A stretch of 64,000 nucleotides of DNA from Serinus canaria (taxonomy: Eukaryota; Chordata; Aves; Passeriformes; Fringillidae), in NCBI RefSeq assembly GCF_022539315.1, contig NC_066313.1, forward strand, positions 32,525,059 through 32,589,058, given 5' to 3'. A program made the translations under genes and the position numbers. Numbering within the stretch: the first letter of the stretch is position 1; the number at the start of each line of letters is the position of its first letter. The notes below the pieces were generated by a model. It was not told where the DNA came from. It ran no database searches and saw nothing but the letters and a program-made list of their open reading frames with translations. Below, piece after piece: positions 14,101 through 24,477 of this stretch.

Positions 14101-15612
14101 TTCAGGATGCTCTTTGACAATTGCATGAGTCTTTTACACTGCATTCAATGTTCCAGTCAGTGTGACTGAACAAGTATCGACAAATACTTCCTAAAGCATA
14201 TTCCAATATGTGTGTGAACTCCAATTTGAGTGTGGTGATGAAAAGGGGACAGAAAAAGATACTTTCAGTCTGTAGAACAGCTATAATAGAACTGATAATC
14301 TGCCAAAAGAGCAGGGATCATTACCTCTTTATAACTGAGGTTTACACACAAACTTAGTTTTGTGGCATGTGCATTAAATGTATTTTAAACCTTAAAGAAC
14401 ATCAGTGAAATTCCTTGACGTTAATAAGAAAGTTGGTTTTAGTGTTGGCTTTAGTAGATGCAGATTTTCATTCAGCATATATAATACTTTTTATTTATTT
14501 TACAGATTTTATTTATTCTTTGTGTCAGATTCTCATATTTTATAGGACTGTAGATATTTATGACCCTATTGAAATGAAAAAGATTAATTTACAGGAGACT
14601 CTGGCTTTGTTTTCCTAAGAGATTTGATGATATTTTTAGTTAATGTGTGAAATGGGACATGCTTCTTTGGGTCAAGAGGGCTGCAATTTCTAAAACTATT
14701 TAAATGAAGTATTAAGAGAACAGAAAATGTTCCTCTTGGATAAATATGGCTCTAGTCAATTGTTATTCTGCTGTCAGCATGCATGTCTCATTCAGTCTTG
14801 TCCTCCATGCAAAAGAGATACTGACCCTATGTACTACACTGAGACTAATTTTGCATATAGAAGTATTAACAAAATGTTTATAGACAGCCCCATAGCCAGA
14901 AAGATTGGAAGAGATTTTTAGCTTTTATAAATAGTTACAGAGGAAGCAGTGCTAAAGTCAGCTTCCTTGTAAAATATCATCAGATTAGAGCAGTAATTTA
15001 CATTTTAGAAGATATTTCACTGCAGACATTCTCTGAGTTTATCTAATCTCCACTGCATGTGACTCAAGGGAGTATTGAAGTGAGAAGAGGACATGCTTGG
15101 AAGAAATGTGCAAAGCATGGTATTTTAAAAGGAGACTTCTAACTACTTGGAAATAATAGAACTCCTTAAATAATATTGGGAAAAAAGAGTTCTTTAACTG
15201 CTGTGAAATAATAGAAGTACTTAGATACTAGCAGTGTAAAAAGTTTCTATTCAGATGTAAATTTGTTGAAAATATTTTGTGTCTCTTAAGGACAGTTAAA
15301 AATTTTGTCTTTGTGTGCCAAATTCTCCACAGCTGTAGCAACGAAAAAGAATAATTTCCAGAAAGAAATTACCACGCTTTGACCACAAAATTTGAAGGAT
15401 TCCCTTGTACCTAGAAAAGCAAAACATGACAATAATTGTTCAGTCTATACTAGTGGAGCATCCTTACACCATCAAAATAAAAAAACCCACAAAACTTCTT
15501 TATCATGATGCCATTAATTACAGCCCCAAAAGAAATGGGGTCTAACTGCTGAGATTTCTCTTCTCAACAGCAGTTTTCAGGAGCACCATGTGGAATTCTC
15601 AATTCCCTCTGC
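5111..15612. other. Long unique non-coding stretch
   Basis: About 10.5 kb with no recognisable exon and almost no repeat. Open frames reach 122 codons (13571-13939 +) and 119 codons (12879-13238 -) but overlap other frames and show no protein similarity I recognise. Segment 13240-13300 (around tatcatctagcccaactt) resembles the antisense CR1 3' end and may be a short old relic. A12 run at 12531-12542. Confidence 0.55.
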
Positions 15613-16822
15613 AGCTTTCTTATAGGCCCTTTTTATGTACTGGATGACTTCAGTAAGGTCTTCCTAGGACTTTTTCTTCTCCTTGCTGAAGAACCATAAT
15701 TCTCTCAGCTGTTATTTATAGGGGAGGTGCTCCAGCCCTCCAAATATCTTCATGGCCTCCTTTGGAAGCACTTCATCAGGTCCTCATCCTTCTAATGTTG
15801 GGCCCCAGAGCTGGATGCAGCACTCTGGATAGGGTCTCAGAAGAGCAGTGTAGATGGGGACAAAATCACATCCCTCAATCTGCTTGCTGGTCGTGCTTCT
15901 TCGGATGCAGCCCAGGATAAGGGTTGGTTTTCTGGGCTGTAAGTGCACATTGTGGCTCATGTTAATTTCTTTATCCACCAGTGTTCCCAAGTCCTTGTCT
16001 GCAGGGCTTCTCTCAATCCATTAATCCCTAATAGTGGTGATTGCCCTGACCTAGGTGTAGCATCTTGCACTTGGCCTTGTTGAGCTTCATGAGATTTCCA
16101 TTGGACAATTCCTCAAACCTGTCAATGTTCCATTTTATGGCATCCCTTCCCTCTAGCATATCCATTGTACCAGTCAGGTTGATGTCATGTGCAGATTTTC
16201 ATTGTCACACTGGTTAGGTCATTAATAAAGATACTGAGCTCTGCTGGTCCCAGCATGGGCTCCTGCAGAATACCACTTGGTAATGGTCTTGATTTAGACA
16301 TTGGGCCATTGACTGCAACTGGACATCCAGCGGATTCCTTATCCATCAAATCATATCTCTCTAATTTAGAGACAAAGAAGTGTGTGGGACCCCGTCAAAT
16401 ACCTTGTTGAGGCCAAGATAAATTATATCAATTTCTCTTCCCTTGTCCAGCACGACAATCACTCCATCACTTCATTGTAGAAGGCCAACAGATAATTTAG
16501 GAGTTATTAATGCATTCTGAAGCTGTGTTGGCTGTCTGGAATCACCCTCCTGCCATTCATATGCCTTGACATAGCTCCCAAGAGAATCTCTTCCATCATC
16601 TTACCAAACACGGAGGTAAGGCTGACTGGCTGGTAGTTCCTATGGTCCTCCTTTTTATTCATTGTGAAAATTTGTGTGAAATTTCTCTTTTTCCAAGTCA
16701 CTGGGTACTTTCACTGCTGTGACTTTTCAAATATGATGCAGAGTGGCCAATCAACTACACCTGCCAGATTTCTCAGGACCATGGGATTCATCTCGCTGAC
16801 TCCCATGAACGTCTGTATGTCC
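15613..16822 (-). mobile_element. CR1 LINE ORF2 fragment (reverse transcriptase), antisense, lacking its 3' end
   Basis: Read on the minus strand, the block runs from upstream of the RT core to past its C-terminus. The minus-strand frame 16507-16701 contains NYQPVSLTSVFGKMMEEILL, the conserved RT segment before motif A. The frame 15784-15990 contains ILGCIRRS and CCIQLWGP, the segment after the palm domain. Stops and frameshifts separate them. Unlike most CR1 copies this one stops inside ORF2 at its 3' side (15613) and has no ATTCTATG tail, so it lost its end secondarily. About 1.2 kb. Confidence 0.92.
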
Positions 16823-18254
16823 AGCTGAAAATAATACAGCTGAAAATATTTTGACTTGATGGGTTAAAGAGGAGCTGAAGTAAGGAATTAAATAATTGGT
16901 AAAACTCTACAGGAAAAGTCCCAATCAGTCATGGGAAGGGTTTGTGCTGAGTTTATTTTTGCTGCTAATATGTTTTTAATGTATTTACAGTTTGGATAGT
17001 ACCCGAAGAAAAAGTATCTAAGTTGCCCAGGTGTCTTTATATATTGGGAGTTACAGGTTCCAGAGGACAAACAGATGTAACATTCATCACCAGTTTACTG
17101 GTTTTCACAGAGATAGGTTGCTCAAAAAGGTTTTTTACTCCTTTGTGTTTATAATATATTGATTTTTAAAGAAAAAGTAGATTGTTAGATTTAGCACTTT
17201 ATTAGAGTAATTAGATCTGTTCTAACCTATCTGTTCCTTAATGAGGCTAATAGTTTGCTTTTAACTCATAAGGCTTCTAGAAACATCTTGATTCATTATT
17301 TGAAATCAGTAAAATGTAGAAAATTACACTAATTGCCTTGTAAATAGTTTCCCTTATTAATTATCCTTTGCTTTCAAATGCTATGCAGGCTTGAAATTAT
17401 TTTTCAAGAACCAGCTAAACGGAAACACATTTTTAAAACAAGGTGTTTAGCTCACTGATAGGATTTCTTGTTGAAGTTTGTTAATATATTAAGCTAAAAA
17501 CTGTTATCAATGGAATGAATAGGAATAGTTTGATTATGGCAAATGAATATCCATCCATGTACTCTGTATTTTAAATTCCAACACTTGACTTGTTCAATAA
17601 AAATACTGTCTACATTTAAAAAGCCACTAAAAAAACCAAATAAAAAACCCCTACACATGTATTTTCATGAAAACTTGGCTTGTTGCCAGTGCTACAAAAT
17701 TTTTTATCATATTTCCTAAAGTAACAATAGGTTCCCAATAAATAGTTTCCTCAACTAAAATCACAGTACAAAGAATAAAATACTAAGTGCATTGACACAC
17801 ACAGGTCTTTATCAAATACAGTTCAAAATCCAGTTGTTGCTATACAAGTTTACAGTGAGAGATTTCATTTTAATTATTTTTTTTCTTACAAAAAAGTCCA
17901 CAGCAATTTCCTCAGTGAAATTGCTGGAGGTTTATTTTTAAGTACTGTAATAAATGCAATTGAACTTTGGAAGTTCATTCCTTCTTCATTCATGCTGTTA
18001 CCATGGAAATGTGGATTTTATGCTTAAATGAATAAGCTAAGTTCATAAATTATAGTTCAAAAATTATAAAAGTAAAATGTTAATTCATAATTGGGGAGTG
18101 ATGGCAATCGTGACAAGACAGGTATCATTTTCCCCAAGTTTCATTTTCCCCCAAGTTTTTTAAACAATCGTGGTAAATTATTTTTTTGTGCACAAAACAA
18201 GCATAGGCTTCTAATCGATTAAAGGCTTCTAATATTTTAAGCTTTCTGTCTTGT
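16823..18254. other. Unique AT-rich sequence
   Basis: No exon, repeat or RNA gene recognised. Minus frames at 16888-17070 and 18125-18319 are short and without similarity. Confidence 0.55.
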
Positions 18255-18652
18255 GTTGAGTTGGTGGTGTTTAGTCTGGAGAAAAGGAGGCTGAGAAGGG
18301 ACTTTCTCTCTCTCTCCAACTAGATGAAATGCTGTTGTATGCTGGTGGGGTCTGTCTATTCATCCTGGTAACAAGTGACAGGACCTCAAGAAAAGGCCTC
18401 AAGCGATAGCATGGGAGTTTTAGCTTGGATAATAAGGAGAATTTCTTCACTGAAAGCAATTTCAAGCATTGGAACAGGTTGCCCAGGAAAGTGGTGGAAT
18501 CGCCATCCCTCGAAGTGTACAAAATATGGTGGATGTGGCAGTCTAAGAACATGGGTTACTGGTGGACAAGGTGGTGGTGCTATATTGATGGTTGGACTTG
18601 ATTATTTTAGAGGTCTTTTCCAACCTTAGCAATTCTATGATTCTGTGATTTC
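18255..18652 (+). mobile_element. CR1 LINE 3' fragment
   Basis: Begins at the CR1 segment gtttagtctggagaaaagga and continues with the family order: pyrimidine-rich segment, AACAAGTGACAGGACC, TTTCTTCACTGAAAG, GGAACAGGTTGCCCAGG, then GGTCTTTTCCAACCTTAG and ATTCTATGATTCTGTGAT at the end. Same orientation as DLG2. The tail differs from the copies at 205 and 4225 (TTTTCCAACCT type), so it belongs to another CR1 subfamily. Confidence 0.92.
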
Positions 18653-20860
18653 CAGGTTAAGAATAAAGGACCAACTGAAGCAAAGGTTGCATTCTGTTCA
18701 TGAGAGACTTTGAGACTCTGAACCGTTTTCCAAGAACACTGTGTGTGGTTAATCTTCCTGCAGGAAGTAAAACAGCCTAGATAATCTCCTAAGGTTCCAA
18801 ATTGCCATGGCCTTTAATATGACTGTGAATGGAAATGCCTTTTTGGAGGAGTTATCATGGGAACTCTGGTCAAGGAGAAAGGCAGGTTTTCTCTCACAGT
18901 CACAAAATGAAACACATCTTGTGGAGACACGTTAGTAATCAATTTAAATGAAATCCAGGAAACCCAACTGGGGATCTTCTGAGTCAAAAAGTCTTTGCAG
19001 CTTGGGTGTCTCAATTGAGGCCTTAAAGGGGTTATGTCTTCACAATCAGTTGTACAGGATGAGGTGTAAAATAAACTTGATCCATGGATTACAGGTACAG
19101 GATTGGAAAAATGAGGCTTTGAGAAACTCAAGATGAAGCTTAATCCAATTCTTTCTTTCTGAACCTCTGTTCCTTGTTTCTCATTATTTTGTTTTAGGGT
19201 CATCAGGAACAATGAGGAAACCTGTCCTGAAAAATTTACAGTCATAGAAAAGACTCACAGGATGAGGCCATTCTTCACTAATTTTTTATTTATCATTTGA
19301 AATTTATTTATTTATTCTTTAAATTTGCTTACTATAAATGGCTTTATGACTGAAATTGTGAAATCTAACTACAATGCCTGGTTTATGAAATATGTATAAA
19401 TTTTAATATTGAGAAGGAATTATTTTATAAGTAAATTATATGTTTTTGTTCTATCTGTGATCAAAACCTTCCTCAATGCAACCACATAAGACAGAAAGAA
19501 ATTATCTGGGACTTTCAGAGGAAAAGAATTAAATGCTCAAAAATCAGGCATATGTATTAAGAAGATTGTGCAGGAAAAAGGGAACAGAAAGTTTTCAGGG
19601 AAAACTGTGGCTTAAGTTAAATCAGCCCAGGGCAAGGTCTTTGGTGTGTACTGGTCTGGAAGTGAGGAAGAATTTCTGACACAGCAACTTATGCTTCAGA
19701 ATGCCAGGATATCAGAGAGCTGTTTATAGTACTGGAGATGAGAGTTTGTAAATAATCTGTTCAGCCTTTTTCTTTCTCTTTGTGAAAACTTTAAGATATT
19801 CTGAGTTCAATCAGCTGCTGTAGTTCCTCTGTCTATTATGTTTTACTAGGCTTTGCTGCAGTGGACAGCCTAACAAAGACTTCTTTCCAGCTGGGGCTTT
19901 GTTCCACATTCTTCTTTCTGCAGTTGTTTCCAGACTGCCCCACAGGTTCAATCTACTGTTTCTAGTCAGTAATTTCCATCTGGAAACTCTAGGCCCTACA
20001 GCACCCTTGACCTGCAGTCCATATCAACAATTCCTTCAATATCCCACCCCTCAGTGTGGGTATCAGTGTAAGGAACTTGCAGATGTGGAAAATAACATTT
20101 TTATATGACAGTTTAAAGTCTTAGAAATGGGGGAAAGCGTAAAATAGTTTCAATTTAGAGCTCCTGTGTTGAAATCAGAATTGTTTAGGCAATGCAGGAC
20201 TAGGGTGCTATATAGATTGTATCACTGGAGTGTGCAAGGACAGGAAGTGATGGAGCATGACTGTAGCCAGAGTGCCACAAGCCAGTTCCTCCTGTGAAAA
20301 GAGGGAGAATTACACCCCTGGCTACTCAGAGTCAGTGACGCAGATTGTCAGTGTTGATACTAATAAGCATTGCATGGCCTACAAATAGCCTTGCAAACCT
20401 CCACCATTATGCCCAATTTCCTGCAGCCATCCACTCTTCCCTCTTGTGGAGGACAGGAGTGTCATTTTTCCCCTCTGTCCACTCAGAAAACAATGCACCC
20501 TCTTTTTTAGACCTTTCCCCTTCTAATTTTCTCTTTATTTCATAGCTAATCTTTGCTTTCTTTGTGGTCATCACAAGGTGATCAAAAAATCTGTCTCATT
20601 GCATTTTTTAAGACTGATTTATAATATTTACCCACAAATGTGCTGCTCAAGTCAAGTGGGGCACACTTAAGTGGCATTGCACTGTCATAAAACAAATCCT
20701 TGAGAATGTTGGTTTCTTTACTGCAATTTTAGTCTATTTTTTTGTTGGTACACTCTTCTAAAGTACCACCCTTTCCATCATGCCTGGAAAAAACAAACAA
20801 CCCCAACTTGAAAATGCTTAGGTGTCCGAGGATGAAAAATGTAATTCCACAATATAGTTC
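18653..20860. other. Unique sequence
   Basis: No repeat or exon recognised. It contains a 143-codon minus-strand open frame at 18814-19245, among the longest non-repeat frames in the window, without recognisable similarity and with no promoter or splice context that I can see. Confidence 0.5.
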
Positions 20861-21036
20861 CAGTGTTACCCAAGAGAAATGGTGGATGCTCCATCCCTGG
20901 CACTGTTCATGGCTAGGTGAGATAGAGTTCTGGGCAACTTGGTCTAGTGGGTGGCATCCCTGCCCTGGCAGGGTGTTGGATCTAGATGATCTTTAAGATC
21001 ATTGCAACTCAAGCCATTCTGTGATTCTGTGGTTCT
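20861..21036 (+). mobile_element. CR1 LINE 3' terminal fragment, very short
   Basis: About 175 bp: GTGGATGCTCCATCCCTGG, then CTGGGCAACTTGGTCTAGTG, GATGATCTTTAAGATC and the terminus ATTCTGTGATTCTGTGG. A strongly 5'-truncated insertion in the DLG2 sense orientation. Confidence 0.9.
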
Positions 21037-24000
21037 CTCAGCTCTGTGCTAGTATAGTGCCATGGCACTGTGATGGTTCTGGAGCACAACTTCAGGACAC
21101 AACAGCCACAGAGGATTCCTACTACTGGTACTACTACTATTACTGCTACTAGCTCCTGAGCCTTTCTTCTGGGCAGTGATGGATGCTGCAAAGGACTGTG
21201 CCCTCCTCGCTGCTCTGAAGCAGACTGGCCTCAGGCCCACCTGAGATCAAAGTCTTCCAAGGCAGCATGTTCCCTCTGCTCTCTTTGAACCTCTGCAGAT
21301 AACCAGGGTTTCCTTCCAAGTGCTCCCTTCTGCCCTTCTGAAGGCACAGGAGCAAAGAGTAACAATGGAATTTCACAGCTGAAGATAGTGGCTCCAGTTT
21401 CTGTTATTTAAGAATATTCAGGTCACCAGTTGTGTGTCTTTTTAAAGAGGGTCTGTGGTATGGCTCCTTTGGACTACTGCCTCTCTACTGGTTTTGTTCT
21501 TAACCATCTTCTTTTTTTTTTTTTTTTAATGGAATAACTTCTTTCATCTCTAGGGTTTTTCCCTATTGTCACCTGTTTAAAAAGGCCCTGAGTGCTTCAA
21601 ATATGCTGGTGGTTTTTGGCATGTCTGGATGACTCAGCCAGAGGTTTTTCCCTGCTCATTTTTAATGACTCTGTATCTTTAACTGTAAATATCACGGACA
21701 TGTGATGCTTTTGAGCTGTTAAGTCATCATAAAATACTCTATGTCCGTGATGACAATGCTTTCTTTAGCAATTAGGCTGCTGTGATAAGAGATGTCTTGG
21801 AAGAGGTGAAAAAGCCCTGCAGGGATCTGCTTGTGTAGATTACCTGAAGTAGCCCCTGATAAATGTTTTGGGTTGGTCTGCTAGCAAAATAAAACTTTCA
21901 TGGCTGCTGCACGGGTCTCAATTGTCTGGCAAATTGTCACGTGCCCCATAGTTACTACAGGAGGCAACTACCTTATGCATGAAGGTCTCTCTTTCCCCCA
22001 ACAGTATTACAAGGGTCAGTCTATAATTTTCTGGGTAATTTTTCCTCCTAGATGCTCAGGAGTCACAGGAGAGTTTTCTGAGTGAAGACTTTGGGACTGC
22101 ATTACTTCTTGTTTTCTAAAAAGAGTCTGACTTTTATGTCCCAGTAATCACTCAGAAATTGTGTCATTATGCAGCCTTGCTTTCTTTAGTGAGATGCTTC
22201 CCATGCTGGGTTTGTTTGCCTAAACCTCAAAACCATTAACTTCTTTAGGATTGAGAAGAAGAAAGTTTTTTTCAAAGACTTTGCTGACTGAAACCTTGTG
22301 CAATTCATTTGGCAGAAAGATATCTTGAATTTGATTTTCATGTGCAGCTACATGCTTGCCTGAGCCGTGTCTCACTTCTCAGGACTGTGCATCTTTTGAT
22401 CTCTGCATTATAAATTGCATTTCTCTGTGGATCAGAATTCCCCAAGATCAATGATATTTTTTTTCAATTCCTGAGATACTTAATTTGTAGTGTACTGTAC
22501 TGCAAAAATAAACCATGATTTCTTTAACTTTTTATTCATTAAGAATGACAAAAAACGTGTCAATTAATTCTCCTCTGCTTTTGCTGAGCACCACATTACT
22601 ATGTTTTAGCTTATTTGATGGATATTGCTGTAGCCAATGTAAGTTTAGGGTACTCCAGCTTTTTGAACTATGACATCTAGACCTCAGTTCATTGCTAACA
22701 AAAATCTCAGAATTAGATTTAAAATCAGGGTTCATCTCTTTTGTTGTAGAAGTCATTGTTTGTGCCAAAGAAGGCTGTGATAACTAATTACTTAATTTGT
22801 ATGACAGATGGAGCTGGGGATCAAATTAAGTAGCTGTCTTGGGCTACGTTACAGAGCAATATCTAGCTTTAAACACGACTGCCTTTTTTGTTCCTAAAAA
22901 AAGGCACAAACAATGACAAGCTAAAAATAGCTGTTCTCTTGGAGTTGACGACAGTTTCTGAGAGCTTGTCTTTAGGAAGATGTTGGAAAAAAACCTTGCT
23001 GTCTTTTCCCCTCCCCCTTATTCTTCTTTAAATGCACACCCTTCTGTTTAAGCTTGTTCACCCCATTGCACACAGAAAGATACCCACTGATTTGGTTAAG
23101 ACTTCAGTGTTTCTGAAGATTTCCAAGGGGGTTTACATAAAACATTTAAAGAAATCTAAAAGTCACTGCAGATATTTCTATTAAGTTATGCTTATCCTAC
23201 GCAAATTGCTCTGTGCTGATAGAGAAGGAGGTAGTAAAGCCTCTTTCACTCTTTGCCTCCCACAGTATCTGCTGCAGTGGGGAAAAAAAAAAAAGCCTCT
23301 CTTCTGGTTTTATTCCCGGAGATTACTTCATAATTCAGTACTGATAGCAGTGGTTTCCGGTGCTGTAAACAGAGTTGAGTTTTTGACTTTGTGCCTCTGT
23401 AGCCCAGTAAACAATCAGTTAATTCGCAGCATCCCAGCGGTTGACAGGAGTGAGAGAAGTGGTTTGATTTTATTTTTGTGCTTGTGAATTAAAGCTTTGC
23501 CTTCTGGCTAGGTTCTGAGCTCCCTCGTTCTGGAAGACATTGGAGCATTTTGAATTCAGAATATGTAGTTACAAATGTGAGGGCACAGACTTCTTCCAGG
23601 ATTTCTCTGCTTTCATTTTAATTTTTCTTTGTGTTTCTAATCCGAAGCAAGCAAGAGAACAGTTCGAAAGCAATGTCCAGTGCCTGAGCTGGGAGCACAA
23701 TGCAGTTCAGGATATTTAGAGCTAGTCCGCTGCATTTTTATTAAATGAGAGGGAAGGAGTAGGTGGGACTTTTTATTTAAAAATAGATTAGCACAGGGAG
23801 CTGAACTTGCATTTGAGGAAACGTTAATAAGCCAACCAGCCATTGTCCTTAATCAGAGACTGTATTTGTAAGTAGAACATGTTGAATCTGTCATGATTGA
23901 TGACGTTGTCTTTGTTAAAAGGGATGCTGCATCTTTAACAAGAGCAGACAGAAGCAGTGCAGAATCTACAGTAAATTTGAGACTTGGGAGAGAAACCTTT

Positions 24001-24227
24001 CTTCATTTTTCTGTGTATAACATTTGTAAAATATTGAATAGGAGAACATCAAAGCCAGGGGGAAATATAAGTAACTCACTGCGTACGTTTTATTTCCTCA
24101 CCTTTCCCCCCTGGCTGAGTTCCCCCTCCTTTTTCCCCCCTGAATTTAAAATGCTGGAAGGAAAAGCAACTGAGGTCCAAGTTTCAGATGCTGAATTCTC
24201 TGCTAATTGAAATTACTGGGCATATTT
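21037..24227. other. Unique sequence upstream of the DLG2 alpha promoter
   Basis: Mostly repeat-free, with a degenerate TAC-rich patch (21119-21152), a T16 run (21512-21527), an A12 run (23283-23294) and the inverted repeat at 21691-21751. Around 23320-23460 CpGs are retained (TTCCGG, ATTCGC, CAGCGG) more than in surrounding DNA, which may mark regulatory sequence. No exon recognised; the frames of 99 and 105 codons at 23188-23487 and 23893-24210 look non-coding. Confidence 0.5.
21691..21751. repeat. Perfect 11-bp inverted repeat with 39-bp spacer
   Basis: The arm ATCACGGACAT at 21691-21701 is matched by its exact reverse complement ATGTCCGTGAT at 21741-21751. Each arm holds a CpG, rare locally. 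As RNA it would fold into an 11-bp stem with a 39-nt loop; as DNA it could be a spaced dyad for a dimeric protein. No known family recognised. Confidence 0.85.
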
Positions 24228-24262
24228 CTATATATAGTTGCTGAAGAGATATGTAGCTTTCA
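24228..24262 (+). promoter_or_regulatory. Putative core promoter of the DLG2 alpha transcript (TATA box plus initiator-like site)
   Basis: The string ctatatatag lies at 24228-24237, with TATATATA from 24229. A pyrimidine-flanked A (tttcActc) lies at 24262, 33 bp after the first T of the TATA. That spacing fits a focused TATA-driven start. The pair sits 174 bp before the DLG2 alpha start codon, a normal leader length. No CpG island surrounds it; CpGs are sparse and appear mainly from 24338 on. Short TATA strings occur by chance in AT-rich DNA, so the support is the combination of TATA, spacing and position. Confidence 0.45.
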
Positions 24263-24435
24263 CTCAGTGCCTTCAAGACATGTCTTTTTGTAGTCAGAAA
24301 AACAGAGATCAATGCATTTTCAAACTGACAGAGGGAACGGATGCTCCTTAGTAGCACATGCTCGGGATCGTGTGTGTACCGTTTGTGCAGAGCAGAGACG
24401 CTGAATACTGGTCCATATGCTCCTTGTTTACTGCA
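24262..24435 (+). other. DLG2: Probable 5' untranslated part of the DLG2 alpha first exon, with five upstream ATGs
   Basis: If transcription starts near 24262, the leader contains ATGs at 24280, 24312, 24341, 24358 and 24417. The first opens a 23-codon frame stopping at 24351. The second opens 30 codons stopping at 24404. The third opens 44 codons that overlap the DLG2 start and stop at 24475, two bases before the splice donor. The fourth is in frame with DLG2 and would add 26 residues. The fifth opens 17 codons overlapping the DLG2 start and stops at 24470. Such a leader is expected to restrain translation of the main frame. The 5' boundary is inferred only from the TATA box. Confidence 0.5.
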
Positions 24436-24477
24436 ATGTTTTTTGCATGTTACTGTGCACTCCGGACTAATGTGAAG
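24436..24477 (+). CDS. DLG2: DLG2 (PSD-93) alternative first coding exon, alpha isoform N-terminus
   Basis: The 14 codons read MFFACYCALRTNVK and end in frame at AAG, directly before a strong splice donor (AAG|GTAAGA at 24478). This peptide is the start of the PSD-93 alpha isoform of DLG2, a membrane-associated guanylate kinase scaffold of neuronal synapses with three PDZ domains, an SH3 and a guanylate-kinase-like domain. Those domains are encoded far downstream and are outside the window. Cys5 and Cys7 are the known palmitoylation sites that anchor this isoform to the membrane; both are present. The family exon ends at this same lysine and continues with KYRYQDED in the next exon, which I did not find between here and 64000, so the following intron is longer than 39.5 kb. 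The start has G at -3 and T at +4, a moderate initiation context. The exon is open upstream to an in-frame ATG at 24358. Identification is from recalled family sequence; no search was run. Confidence 0.93.
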
